NCBI RefSeq assembly: GCF_000010085.1
Contig: NC_007713.1
Location: 19,307-83,306, forward strand
Length of the DNA stretch: 64,000 nt
Source: Sodalis glossinidius str. 'morsitans'
GTDB taxonomy: Bacteria; Pseudomonadota; Gammaproteobacteria; Enterobacterales; Enterobacteriaceae
Direction of reading: 5' to 3'
The position numbers and the translations under genes are program-made. Below the pieces are notes generated by a model. That model made no database searches. It saw nothing but the letters and a program-made list of their open reading frames with translations, and was not told the origin of the DNA. The stretch's first letter is position 1; every line of letters begins with the position of its first letter. Shown here piece by piece: positions 47,921 through 57,648 of the stretch.

Positions 47921-49309
47921 TTAATGGAAATTCGGTGCTTTGTCCACGGCCAGTTTTTCCACGCGGGAAAAACGCCAGGCACAAGGCGCCGTCAATAAAA
48001 TAAGCAGGCCGGTAGCAATAAAGGTTTCGCTTACCGCCGCGGTATAATCCGTACTGCCCACCAGCCGGTACTGTAACCAGAGAGAAGCCAGCACAATCGC
48101 CAGAGAGGATATTAACCTCCGTGAAATATTGTTCATCGCCGCTCCTTGCGTCACCATGTCTTCCGGCAAAGCGTTCAGCCCGGTAGTGGTGACCGGCATA
48201 TAAGACAGCCCCAACCCGGCACCGCGCAGTATCATCAGCACAAAAACTGGCCATAGTGCCGAGCCGTTGCCGAGCAATCCCAACCCCAGGGTAGCGGTGC
48301 CAGTCAACAACATCCCCGTGAGTACCAGGGTTCGGGGGCCGTGGCGATCGAGTATCCGCCCGCCGAACTGACCAAACAGGCTGGCAAATAGCGCGGTACC
48401 CAATAACGCCAATCCGGTGTAGATCGGGGAATAGCCCAACACCATCTGCACCAACAGCGGCAATAGAACCAGACATTCAAACATGCCCACTGCTTGCACC
48501 ACCGCCAGCAGTACGCTGAGCCGATAGTCGCGCAAGGCAAACAGACGCAGGTTCAACAACGGTTCCGGTACGCGTAACTCATGACGGACAAACTGCGCCA
48601 GACACAACAGCGCCCCCAGCAACATCAGCAGGTTCAGCGGCTCACGCAGCGCCGACAGCTGGTGTAAACGACCACAGAGCAACAGCAACAAGCCAATGCC
48701 GCAGGCCACCAGAAGATAACCAACGCTATCGAACGTTTTACCCGCTGCCGCAGTCGAGGACGGCAACACCCAAACGCCCATCAACAGTGCCAACACGCCC
48801 ACCGGTACGTTGATCAAAAACAGCGCCCGCCAGTCGAACCATGACAACACCAGGCTTCCGAGCAACGGCCCCAGCGCAGGTGCCAACATCACCGCCGCCG
48901 CCCACCAGCCGGTCACCCTGCCGCGCTCTTCTTTGGCATACATCGAAAAAATAATCGCTAGCGCCAGCGGGATCATCAATCCACTGGCAATACCTTGCAC
49001 CACACGGGCGGCGATTACCCCACCAATCGAGGTCGCCAACGCACCGACCAGCGAACCGGCGACAAACAACGCCAGCGCTACCAGATAGAGAGGTTTGCGC
49101 CCCAACCGCTGGCTGAGGTAACCGGTGAGCGGCATGGTCAACCCCATGCTGGCCATAAAGGCAGCGACAATCCAACTGGCGCTCACCGGCCCCAGCGAGA
49201 ACGCCGCAATAAACGCGGGTAACGCCGGGTTGAGCGAGCTGTTGTTCAGACTGACGGTCAACGTCCCCAGCAGTACGTTAACTGCCACCAACCGTGGGGT
49301 TACGCCCAT
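47921..49309 (-). CDS. yhcA: MFS (DHA2-type) exporter, YhcA-like
   Basis: About 462 codons from ATG 49309, which overlaps the acsE stop by 10 bases; ATG 49357 is another option. Fourteen-helix major-facilitator pattern: 'GLTMPLTGYLSQRLGRKPLY' (motif A), 'ARVVQGIASGLMIPLALAII' and 'APALGPLLGSLVLSWFDWRA' (motif C). An MFS gene of this kind lies at the same place in the Dickeya locus. It probably exports achromobactin. Intact. Confidence 0.85.
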   Translation of the reverse strand: MGVTPRLVAVNVLLGTLTVSLNNSSLNPALPAFIAAFSLGPVSASWIVAAFMASMGLTMPLTGYLSQRLGRKPLYLVALALFVAGSLVGALATSIGGVIAARVVQGIASGLMIPLALAIIFSMYAKEERGRVTGWWAAAVMLAPALGPLLGSLVLSWFDWRALFLINVPVGVLALLMGVWVLPSSTAAAGKTFDSVGYLLVACGIGLLLLLCGRLHQLSALREPLNLLMLLGALLCLAQFVRHELRVPEPLLNLRLFALRDYRLSVLLAVVQAVGMFECLVLLPLLVQMVLGYSPIYTGLALLGTALFASLFGQFGGRILDRHGPRTLVLTGMLLTGTATLGLGLLGNGSALWPVFVLMILRGAGLGLSYMPVTTTGLNALPEDMVTQGAAMNNISRRLISSLAIVLASLWLQYRLVGSTDYTAAVSETFIATGLLILLTAPCAWRFSRVEKLAVDKAPNFH

Positions 49310-50505
49310 GATGCCGTTTCCAGCGGTAGGAAAAGTTGGCACGGACGTGGATGACACAGGAAATCAGCGTGCGAGATGTTATAGCCATAGGCTCCCGCCA
49401 GCGGCAGCACCAGCATGTCGCCGATCGCCACACCCTTAAGCGAGCAATCACGGCTGAGCACATCTTTGGGTGTGCAGAGCTGGCCAACGACGGTCCAGGC
49501 ACACAACTCCCCTGCACCATCCGAGCGCTGCGGCAAGTGGATTATCGGGTGATCGTGTCCTTGCGCGACGGGGAGACGGAACTGATGCGTGCCCCCCCGG
49601 CACACCAGAAAATGTTTACCGTGGCTGGTTTTTTGATCCAGAATTTCAATTGCATAGTAGCCACAGAAGGCGCTGATAAAGCGACCTGGCTCAAAGCGTA
49701 ATCGGGGCGCACCGGCGGTGACGGCGAGCAGTTCGCCCAGCCAGTGACAGAAACCAGGCCAATCGAACTGTGACGTAGACAGATAATCGACACCAATTCC
49801 GCCCCCCACATTGAGGTGCGTGATCCCTTCCTGCTGTGCCGACAGCGCTTTCCACTGCGGCCAACGCTGCAAATAGTACTCCATCAGTTGGCGATGACGC
49901 TGCTCCGACTGCTGATGCGACATCGCATGCACATGGAAGCCCTGCAACACCAGGTGATCAGCGTTGTCCACCCGGTGCACCGCCACAGCCAGGTCGGCTT
50001 CGTCAATACCGAACGGTGTCGCGGTGCCGGCCATAGCCAACCGGCTGGAGATCTGCGCCGGCAGTTGCGGGTTGATGCGAATCAACACCGTTTGAACCCG
50101 CCCTTGCTCGCGGGCCAGCCGTTGCAGGCGGTCGATTTCGTTCAGGCTTTCCACATGGATCGCTGCCGCCTGCCGCCGCAACGCAGCGCGCAAGTCGCTA
50201 TCCAGTTTTCCGGGGCCGGAAAATACGAAAGGTTTATCACTGCCGGCGGCCTGAAGCCGTTCAATCTCCCCGCCCGAGGAGATTTCGAAACCATCGACCC
50301 ACGGCGCCAGCGTTTGCAGGATCTGCGGCTCACTGTTAGCTTTGATGGCATAGTAAAGCTCGGCCCCATCGGGCAATGCCTCCATCACCTGACGAATATG
50401 TTGCTGCAATGCCGCCAGATCGTAGATAAACATCGCCAATGGATCGTCTTGCTGCTGGCGCGCCTGCGCGATCGCCGCCACCACGCGTACCGGTAACTCA
50501 GTCAT
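49300..50505 (-). CDS. acsE: AcsE, PLP-dependent decarboxylase
   Basis: 401 codons, fold-type III (alanine-racemase/DapDC) decarboxylase. PLP lysine in 'LYYAIKANSEP', 'GFEISSGGEIERL', Gly-rich phosphate loop 'HLNVGGGIGVDY' and 'RFEPGRFISA'. AcsE decarboxylates the O-citryl-serine made by AcsD to O-citryl-ethanolamine. It overlaps acsD by 8 bases. Intact. Confidence 0.9.
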   Translation of the reverse strand: MTELPVRVVAAIAQARQQQDDPLAMFIYDLAALQQHIRQVMEALPDGAELYYAIKANSEPQILQTLAPWVDGFEISSGGEIERLQAAGSDKPFVFSGPGKLDSDLRAALRRQAAAIHVESLNEIDRLQRLAREQGRVQTVLIRINPQLPAQISSRLAMAGTATPFGIDEADLAVAVHRVDNADHLVLQGFHVHAMSHQQSEQRHRQLMEYYLQRWPQWKALSAQQEGITHLNVGGGIGVDYLSTSQFDWPGFCHWLGELLAVTAGAPRLRFEPGRFISAFCGYYAIEILDQKTSHGKHFLVCRGGTHQFRLPVAQGHDHPIIHLPQRSDGAGELCAWTVVGQLCTPKDVLSRDCSLKGVAIGDMLVLPLAGAYGYNISHADFLCHPRPCQLFLPLETASWA

Positions 50506-52282
50506 GCACTACCGCCTGCCGCCATGGCGATGGTAACGGCACATAACCCGCCTGACGGTCAGCCTGTGCAGCCAGACGCACTTTCAGGTTGGTTTTACAA
50601 CTGATGGGCCCACCGGCGATCAGCGCCGCCAACTCCGGTGCCGGCGCGCGCAACCGCCGCTGGATCTGTTGCAATTGCGCCCACACTTGCTGCCACATCT
50701 GGCTGGCCATGGCTGGCCGTTGCCAGCTCAACGCCAGTACCGCCTCAGAAAGATTGTTGATAAATAGGCAATACATAATGCGCTGCCAGCCCTGCTCACG
50801 CGAATAAAGCAACGACTGGCGTACGCGCGGATGAATATCCAGCTCGACTTGACAGATGCCCAAATCATCGGTCAGTTTCACTCCTTCAAAATCGCGTAGC
50901 AGTACCTGCTGCGGCCGCCCCTGATGGTGTACCAACACCGTATTTTGCAAGTGTGGCTCCATCACGATACCGTGGTTAAAGAACAGCGCCAATACCGGCC
51001 CCAGCAGCAGGCGCTGATAATCGGCAAACCATTGCAACCGTTGATCGTCGCTTAGCGTTGACCCATAACATTGCTGCAGCACCTGCCGTATCAGCGGTTG
51101 CAATTGGCCGTCCCGGGCAAACAGAGTACCCGCCATCAGACAGTTTTCTTCACCATACTGACGGCAGAAGTTCTCACGCAGGATGGCGCCGGTCTGCTCA
51201 CGGAACCAGTTGCGATCCGATTCACTGGCTATCCGTGGGCTCCAACTGAGCACCCCCGGCTCCGCCACCGCCGTCAATCCTTCCAGCGTGTCAGACGCCG
51301 TTTGTTTCAACCGGCGGAACAGCCTATCAATGATCATGGTGCTTTCCAGCTCATACCAGGCATTCTTACGTACGCAGTTGGTAATTCGCACGTTCAGCGA
51401 CCCTTTGATAAAATAGTCGTGTTGCGCCAGATACCAGGTGCGGATCGACGCCGTCGGCGCGGCGCGGAAACCACTCGGCCCCAGATCGGTGATCTGCCCC
51501 TGCGCCAGTAACTGTTGCACACGCGGGTCCTGCAGAAACAGGCGGGCCTGTACCGGGTGCATAACAATGATCGCCTGACCGTCAGCGGCCTGCCTTTGGT
51601 CAGCAAACCCCGCCAGCACCTGCTGCGCCGTCAGCCCATTGCCATACACGATCAGCCCTTCCTGCGGCACAGCAAACTGGTGCAGCGCCGTCATCGCCTG
51701 AAATTCCGGCGCAAAGGTCTCTTGCGCCAGATCTTCCGGCCACAGACGCGCCTTAGGCGCCGGATGGCTTGGGTGGCCAAACCACAGCCCCTGTTCACTG
51801 GCCAGATAATCCGTCAGCGGATGTTGCACATCCTGGTGCAGGTTATGCACCAGGATGCGCGCGGTAAGCCGCTGACTCTGCTCAATCTGCTGCGGCAGTT
51901 CATGATTATCCCCCCCGACGCGTTGCTGACACCCGGCCAGTATCTGCGCCACCAGAGTGGCAAAATCCGGCGCCGACCAGTCTGCATCCCCTTGCCGGGT
52001 ATACACGTCAGACAGGTAACGTTGACTGCCTAACGCATCACGCCGATCCACCAATACGAAACACTGCCACGCATCCGAAAGTTGAATACACAGCGGCATC
52101 CCGCCATGACGGATAGCCTGCAAACAGTGGCTCGGCGTAATGCCCTGCATCTGCTGCGGCCAGCAGTAATGCAAGCCACCTTCGGGAAGTGCGAACTCTT
52201 TAATCAGGCAGTTAAGCAACGCATGCGTGGACGCCTGCTCACTGACCAGTCTGGGAATAATCGCGCTTTCGGGGTTTTTCAT
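50498..52282 (-). CDS. acsD: AcsD, citrate-serine NIS synthetase
   Basis: 594 codons. The type A NIS synthetase that opens the pathway by joining citrate and L-serine. ATP site 'GHPSHPAPKARLW' (S-H-P-x-x-K), 'VMHPVQARLFLQD', 'KGSLNVRITNCVRKN' with its basic citrate-binding residues, 'GIVMEPHLQNTVLVH' and 'LLRDFEGVKLTDDLG'. Length as in the Dickeya enzyme. First biosynthetic gene after the receptor, 37 bases downstream. Intact. Confidence 0.93.
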   Translation of the reverse strand: MKNPESAIIPRLVSEQASTHALLNCLIKEFALPEGGLHYCWPQQMQGITPSHCLQAIRHGGMPLCIQLSDAWQCFVLVDRRDALGSQRYLSDVYTRQGDADWSAPDFATLVAQILAGCQQRVGGDNHELPQQIEQSQRLTARILVHNLHQDVQHPLTDYLASEQGLWFGHPSHPAPKARLWPEDLAQETFAPEFQAMTALHQFAVPQEGLIVYGNGLTAQQVLAGFADQRQAADGQAIIVMHPVQARLFLQDPRVQQLLAQGQITDLGPSGFRAAPTASIRTWYLAQHDYFIKGSLNVRITNCVRKNAWYELESTMIIDRLFRRLKQTASDTLEGLTAVAEPGVLSWSPRIASESDRNWFREQTGAILRENFCRQYGEENCLMAGTLFARDGQLQPLIRQVLQQCYGSTLSDDQRLQWFADYQRLLLGPVLALFFNHGIVMEPHLQNTVLVHHQGRPQQVLLRDFEGVKLTDDLGICQVELDIHPRVRQSLLYSREQGWQRIMYCLFINNLSEAVLALSWQRPAMASQMWQQVWAQLQQIQRRLRAPAPELAALIAGGPISCKTNLKVRLAAQADRQAGYVPLPSPWRQAVVHD

Positions 52283-52319
52283 CTATGTTCCGCCATAATT
52301 GTGGCATGTTTGCCATTGA

Positions 52320-54425
52320 TTAGAAGTCGATGCGATAACCCAGCGTCAACGTGCGCCCACGACCGGCAAAGTAGCGATCGTCTTTAACCAGCGCACTCTG
52401 GGAGTAATAGGTAATGTACTGCTTATCCAGCAGATTGCTGACCGCCAGACTGAGCTGGCCGCGTTTACCCGGCAGCTTGTAACCCACCGCCGCATCTACC
52501 AGCGCATAGCCGCTGAAGTCCTTGTCTTCTTCGTCAAAGTCACGGCTGAGCGCCCAGTTGGCCTGTACAAAAGAGCTCCACTGCGGCGTCCAGTTAGCTG
52601 ACCAACTAGCGATAATGCGATCCGGGGAGACATTCAGACCGTCAAGCTTCGCATCCAGGCTACCGTCGCCGTCGCTGTCATAACGTCCACGCATATGGGA
52701 ATAGCTCAGCTTCATACGGTGATTTTCCGTCAGGTTATAACCCGCCGCCGCTTCCACCCCGTCGATTTCGGTGCGCTGCCGCTTGGCGACAAACACATCC
52801 CCCTGACGTACCACACGGCTGCCCAGTTTCGAGGTAGATTTGTAGTAACTGACCTCCAGATCGACCGGGGCTTTTTCTACCCGGAAGCCCACTTCGGTGT
52901 TATTGGTCACAATCGGTTGCAGGTTCAGGAAGCTATCGACACTCATCCCCGGCAGATTAATGCCGCGCAGTACCCGGCCGACATCCGGCATGGAAAAACC
53001 TTGTGAATAGTTGGCAAACAGACTCAGTGGCTCGATCGGCGTCCAAACCGCTGCGATGTTATACAGCGTCTTGTTGAAGCTCGGCTCACCGCCCTCCACC
53101 GTCACGCTATTACTCGCTGCCAGCGTTTGATAGTTATCGACCTTCAGGCGGGCATATTCATAACGAACGCCGCCGAACAGTTTCACCGATTCCAGCGGTG
53201 CCACCTCCAACTGCACGAATGGCGACAGATCGGTATATTTCACTTCCGGCACATAGGTACGGTGGGTGCCCCACAGATCCTGCTTGGAAGAGTCAAACAG
53301 CGTATCGAACCCCAGCGTGACTTTCAGACGGTCATCCCACAGATCATCTTTTATCAGCGACATCTTGGTGCCGTATTTTGATGTGACCGCCCGCGATTGA
53401 TCGTACAGGGTGCCGACCGGCGCGATCTCCGGATCCTGGAAAGTGCCGGATAGCGTAGAGCCAAACAGGGCTTCATAGTCCTGATAGTAAGCCAACGCGT
53501 TAAACTTCATCCCGGCCAGATCGTAGTTATCGTAGGTCACACCGGTGGTCCAGACGCTGTTGAACGGCGCTTCGCCTTCCGGCGTGCCTTTCACCGACGT
53601 AGTAGGGATCCCTTGCTCACGCTCGCCGGTCACGCTGACATAGTCATTTTTGCCTTTCAGGTGATAACGGTTGATGCTCAGCTGAATGTGCTGGTTATCA
53701 TCCAGCCAGTAGTCAATTTTCCCCAGAAGGTCGTAGGCCCGGGAGTTCATCAGATCCCCCTGGGTATTATCGACGCCGACCGGCTGGTTATTGCCATCGA
53801 GATACACCCCCTGATCTTCATAACTCATAGAGAACAAATAATCGATGTAGTCTTCACGGCCATCAAAACCGTAGGTGGTCTTGTAGCTCATAGTGTCACT
53901 CTTTAGCTGTGAGGTCGGCGTGGTGGCTTCAACGCTAAAATGCTGGTTGAATGAGCCGGGTTCCGGCCGTTTGGTGATGATGTTGATCACGCCTCCACTA
54001 GCGCCAATACCATTACTGGCGTTGGCACCGTGGATCACTTCGATGCGTTCAATCATGGAGGCGTCAACGGTATGCATTTCCCGCCCGGTTGGGCGCAGCG
54101 GATTCGACTGGGGAATACCGTCTATCAGCACCAACGGCGTCCGACCCCGGAAGGTTTCCCCGCTGCCGCTCATCTTTTGCCGGCTGGGTGAAAATGCCGG
54201 CAAAAGATTACTTAAAATTTGTGAGGTGTCTGAGGTGATCTGTCGTTGTTGCTCGATTTGCTGTTTGCTGATCACCGTCACTACCTGCGGTGAATCTTTC
54301 TTCTGGGTTGCCGTACGGCTAGCGGTGATCACCATGTAATCGCCGTTATCCTCCGTAGCATCTTCGGCATACAGCGGCGCGGTCAACAGTAACGGCATCA
54401 ACGAACATAATGCTCTGACCTTCAT
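52320..54425 (-). CDS. acr: Acr, TonB-dependent ferric achromobactin receptor
   Basis: 701 codons. Signal peptide (about 20 residues), TonB-box-like 'DYMVITASRT', plug domain ('GETFRGRTPLVLIDGIPQSN', 'GANASNGIGASGGVINIITK') and a 22-strand barrel ending 'RTLTLGYRIDF' with the C-terminal Phe needed for membrane insertion. Outer-membrane entry for ferric achromobactin. A terminator-like hairpin lies in the 103-base gap after acsF. Intact. Confidence 0.92.
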   Translation of the reverse strand: MKVRALCSLMPLLLTAPLYAEDATEDNGDYMVITASRTATQKKDSPQVVTVISKQQIEQQRQITSDTSQILSNLLPAFSPSRQKMSGSGETFRGRTPLVLIDGIPQSNPLRPTGREMHTVDASMIERIEVIHGANASNGIGASGGVINIITKRPEPGSFNQHFSVEATTPTSQLKSDTMSYKTTYGFDGREDYIDYLFSMSYEDQGVYLDGNNQPVGVDNTQGDLMNSRAYDLLGKIDYWLDDNQHIQLSINRYHLKGKNDYVSVTGEREQGIPTTSVKGTPEGEAPFNSVWTTGVTYDNYDLAGMKFNALAYYQDYEALFGSTLSGTFQDPEIAPVGTLYDQSRAVTSKYGTKMSLIKDDLWDDRLKVTLGFDTLFDSSKQDLWGTHRTYVPEVKYTDLSPFVQLEVAPLESVKLFGGVRYEYARLKVDNYQTLAASNSVTVEGGEPSFNKTLYNIAAVWTPIEPLSLFANYSQGFSMPDVGRVLRGINLPGMSVDSFLNLQPIVTNNTEVGFRVEKAPVDLEVSYYKSTSKLGSRVVRQGDVFVAKRQRTEIDGVEAAAGYNLTENHRMKLSYSHMRGRYDSDGDGSLDAKLDGLNVSPDRIIASWSANWTPQWSSFVQANWALSRDFDEEDKDFSGYALVDAAVGYKLPGKRGQLSLAVSNLLDKQYITYYSQSALVKDDRYFAGRGRTLTLGYRIDF

Positions 54426-54483
54426 GTGCTATCCCTTTTATTTTTACCTGGTGTAATTAATGGCTCTCTGCTGAACGCAAAAA

Positions 54484-54520
54484 GCAAAAAAACCGCAGGG
54501 CGCAATAAAGCGAGCTGCGG
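54484..54520 (-). terminator. Terminator or attenuator between acsF and acr
   Basis: Read on the minus strand: CCGCAG, an inner GCTCGC/GCGCC stem and CTGCGG, followed by T7. It lies just after the acsF stop and before acr, so transcription from the acsF promoter should partly stop here. No second Fur-like site is seen before acr. Confidence 0.7.
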
Positions 54521-54528
54521 TGATGTAT

Positions 54529-55905
54529 TTAGCAACGTGATGTTACCAACGCCCCGTTCAGTGCCAGCGTAAAGCGGTCAATAACGCTCTGACACTCTTG
54601 TTCATTAATAGTCAGTGGCGGTAGCAAACGCACCACATTGCCGTGGCGGCCACCGCGCTCCAGCAATAGCCCTTGCTGGAAGCAATGCTGCTGAATGGCC
54701 ACCGCCAGCGGCGCATCCATTGGATAACTGCCCAGCGCATCTGCCGGTTGGCGTTCGTCGACAATTTCAATCCCCAACATCAGACCGCGACCGCGTACCT
54801 GCCCCAGCGCCGGATAACGCTGACGCAATGCATTCAACTGCTGTTGCAGCCATGCACCACGTTGCGCCGCCTGAGCGGCAATATTTTCCCCGACCAGCAT
54901 ATTTAACGTGGCCATTCCTGTCGCCATGGCCATTTGGTTGCCACGGAAGGTACCCGTATGGGCGCCGGGTTGCCAGGCATCAAAGCCGCGCTTTATCCCC
55001 AGCAGCGCCATAGGCAATCCGCCCCCCACCGCTTTGGACATGACGACGATATCCGGCTCGATCCCGGCATATTGATAGGCAAACATGTCGCCAGTACGGG
55101 CAAAGCCACATTGCACTTCATCAACTATCAGTAAGATGCCGTGTTTTTCCGTTACCGTTCTCACCTGGCGCAACCACTCTACCGGCGCAGGGTTGACACC
55201 GCCCTCGCCCTGAATCGCCTCCAGGATCACTGCTGCGGGACGCGCCACACCGCTTTCAACGTCTTCGATAAACTGGCTGAAATAGTGGCTCAGCGCTTGT
55301 TCGCCGCGCTGCCCGCCAATCCCCAAAGGACAACGGTATTGATGCGGATAAGGAAAGAACTGCACCCCAGACATTAATCCATGGAGGGCTTCTTTCGGCC
55401 CGATGTTGCCGGTTACCGACAATGCACCATGCGTCATACCGTGGTAGCCGCCGGAAAAACTGATAACGTTGCTGCGCCCTGTCACGGTTTTGGCTAACTT
55501 AAGCGCAGCCTCTACTGCATCAGCCCCCGAGGGGCCGCAAAATTGCAGGCAATAATCCTGCCCTTCAGCAGGTAAAAGTGACAATACGCGCTCACTGAAG
55601 GCATCTTTTAATGGCGTCGTCAGATCCAAAGTATGCATAGGCAGACCCGACGCCAGAAACTGCTGGATCGCGCCGACGACGGCCTCATGATTGTGTCCCA
55701 ATGCCAACGTACCTGCTCCCGCCAAACAGTCGAGATAACGTTTTCCTTCCACGTCAGTGACCCAACATCCCTGAGCCCGGGCAATAGCCAGCGGTAATTT
55801 ACGCGGGTAGCTACGGACGTTGGATTCAAACCGTGCCTGGCGCGTCAGGTAATCGAGGTTCTTTTCACAAGGTTGGCAGACCAGAAGGAGCTCTTTGCGG
55901 TACAT
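54529..55905 (-). CDS. acsF: AcsF, diaminobutyrate aminotransferase
   Basis: 458 codons, class III aminotransferase. 'DCLAGAGTLALGHNHEAVVG', 'LQFCGPSGADAVEAALKLAK', 'LLIVDEVQCGFARTGDMFA' (PLP Asp) and PLP lysine in 'VVMSKAVGGGLPMAL'. It makes L-2,4-diaminobutyrate from aspartate semialdehyde for achromobactin. First gene of the locus, behind a Fur-box-like site. Intact. Confidence 0.92.
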   Translation of the reverse strand: MYRKELLLVCQPCEKNLDYLTRQARFESNVRSYPRKLPLAIARAQGCWVTDVEGKRYLDCLAGAGTLALGHNHEAVVGAIQQFLASGLPMHTLDLTTPLKDAFSERVLSLLPAEGQDYCLQFCGPSGADAVEAALKLAKTVTGRSNVISFSGGYHGMTHGALSVTGNIGPKEALHGLMSGVQFFPYPHQYRCPLGIGGQRGEQALSHYFSQFIEDVESGVARPAAVILEAIQGEGGVNPAPVEWLRQVRTVTEKHGILLIVDEVQCGFARTGDMFAYQYAGIEPDIVVMSKAVGGGLPMALLGIKRGFDAWQPGAHTGTFRGNQMAMATGMATLNMLVGENIAAQAAQRGAWLQQQLNALRQRYPALGQVRGRGLMLGIEIVDERQPADALGSYPMDAPLAVAIQQHCFQQGLLLERGGRHGNVVRLLPPLTINEQECQSVIDRFTLALNGALVTSRC

Positions 55906-55928
55906 CGGAAATATCCATTACAAATAGA

Positions 55929-55953
55929 AATGATAGTACGAATTATTATCATT
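55929..55953 (-). promoter_or_regulatory. Fur-box-like operator upstream of acsF
   Basis: AATGATA (55929-55935) and TATCATT (55947-55953) are exact inverted arms, and the minus-strand core AATGATAATAATT follows the GATAAT repeat pattern of Fur boxes. It lies 24-48 bases before the acsF start, where a promoter would be. Iron repression is expected for this locus. Confidence 0.7.
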
Positions 55954-56087
55954 TAATGAGATGCAGGCAAAGAACTTTTTAGATCACACAGCAAACGGGA
56001 ACGTTACCGAAAAATCATAAGAGACGGAACTTTTATTTAATAAATTGATTTGTATAAATAAATTAATTTCAGCCTGTTACTAACTTT

Positions 56088-56296
56088 GGCTTTGTTGAAT
56101 AAATCAGAACTTGTGACTACCGCTTCCCTAAGTAGATCGATTGTTATGCAGATGCTGTTTGGCATTCCTAACAGAGTCATTTTGTTAAGCGCTTTGACCA
56201 TCGCCATTGCCTCACCTACCTGCGCATCATAGTCACGCAGACTTAGATGATCGCCCATAAGCGTTTTGAACCGGAACATAGCTGTTTCAGCCATTG
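56088..56296 (-). mobile_element. IS903-like 3' end fragment
   Basis: Starts with GGCTTTGTTGAATAAATC at 56088 and encodes the transposase end ('ETAMFRFKTLMGDHLSLRDY', 'VKALNKMTLLGMPNSI'). Cut at 56297 by the IS3-family element. 'MFRFKTLMGDHLS' is closer to canonical IS903 than the other two copies, so it is a different lineage. Confidence 0.85.
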
Positions 56297-57603
56297 TGAA
56301 TCACCCCGGATAAATTAGAGGCTATACTTTAAAAGTGGAGGTCTCTATGACAACGACCAAACATTACTCTCCGGAAGTCCGTGAACGGGCAGTTAATCTG
56401 GTGCTGGAAACTCAGCATGAGCATGATTCGCAGTGGAAAGCGATCCAGTCCATTGCACCAAAAATTGGCTGCATACCTGAGACGCTGCGTCTGTGGCTCA
56501 AGAAACATGAACAGCGTCTGGCGGTGAAAAACAACATCAACACGGATGAACGTCAGCGGCTTAAGGAGTTGGAGCGTGAGAACCGTGAGCTTCGTCGCAG
56601 CAACGATATTCTACGGCAGGCGTCAGCATATTTTGCCCAGGCGGCGCTCGACCGCCACTGCAAGAAATAGCGTCGTTAAAGGTGCCGCTGATGGAACAGC
56701 ATGGGGTCGAGCCGGTATGTCAGGAACGGCATATTGCCCCGGCAACGTATTACTGGCAGCGAAAGCGACAGCAGACCCCGTAATTACGTAGCGTCCGCCA
56801 GCGGCGTGATGAAGAGCTTAGCCGGGATATTGAACGCATCTACGACGAAAATAAACGGCTTTATGGCGTGAAGAAAGTCTGGCTTCAGCTTCGGCGCGAA
56901 GGCATCAAAGTCGCGCGATGCACGGTAGAGCGCCTGATGAGGGCGATGGGCCTGGTCGGTATCCGCCGTGGTAAAGGCATGAAAACCACGCGCAGCGATA
57001 AAGATGCGGCTACGCCGGATGACCTGGTGAACCGTCTGTTCATGGCGGAGCGGCCCAATCAGCTTTGGGTGACGGACTTTACCTACGTCAGTACGGCGCA
57101 GGGCTTCGTTTATGTAGCCTTTATCGTCTATGTATTCGCAGGCGCTATCGTCGGCTGGCGTGTCTCAACGTCGATGGAGACATCTCTGGTGCTGGATGCG
57201 CTGGAGCAGACGCTTTGGTCTCGTCGCCCCGGGAAAGGGGTAATCCATCACTCCAACCGAGGCTCACAGTATGCTTCATTAGCGTATTCAAAGCGCCTGA
57301 AGGATGCTGAAATCCTGGCGTCAGTCGGCACGACCGACGACTCCTAGGATAATGCGATGGCAGAGAGTATCAACGGGTTGTACAAAACGGAGGTGATCCA
57401 CCGCTGGAGCTGGAAAAATCGGACGGAAGTGGAGTTAGCCACGCTGGACTGGGTGGACTGGTACAACAACAGAAGGCTGCTTGGACGGCTGGGTTACATC
57501 CTTCCTACCGAAGCCGAAATGCACTATTACGCTTCGCAATTAGCATCAGAGGAAGCAGCGTAGTATTGCCGAAATTACTCTCTAATAAACTCGGGGTTAT
57601 TCA
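56297..57603 (+). mobile_element. IS3-family insertion sequence, full length, transposase broken
   Basis: Ends TGAATCACCCCG and (reverse) TGAATAACCCCG frame the element. orfA (56341-56670) is intact with HTH and leucine zipper ('LKELERENRELRRSNDILRQ'). orfB is broken: TAA at 56776-56778 and TAG at 57345-57347 ('GTTDDS-stop-DNAMAES', where Tyr is usual). The DDE triad is also changed: 'VTDFTY' and 'MAES' are present but the middle block reads HHSNRGSQY, with Asn for the catalytic Asp. So transposition is dead even with readthrough. No target duplication is visible. Confidence 0.88.
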
Positions 57604-57648
57604 CACACCGCGCAGCAGAGTCAGCAATATTCGCATAAAAGGAACGAT

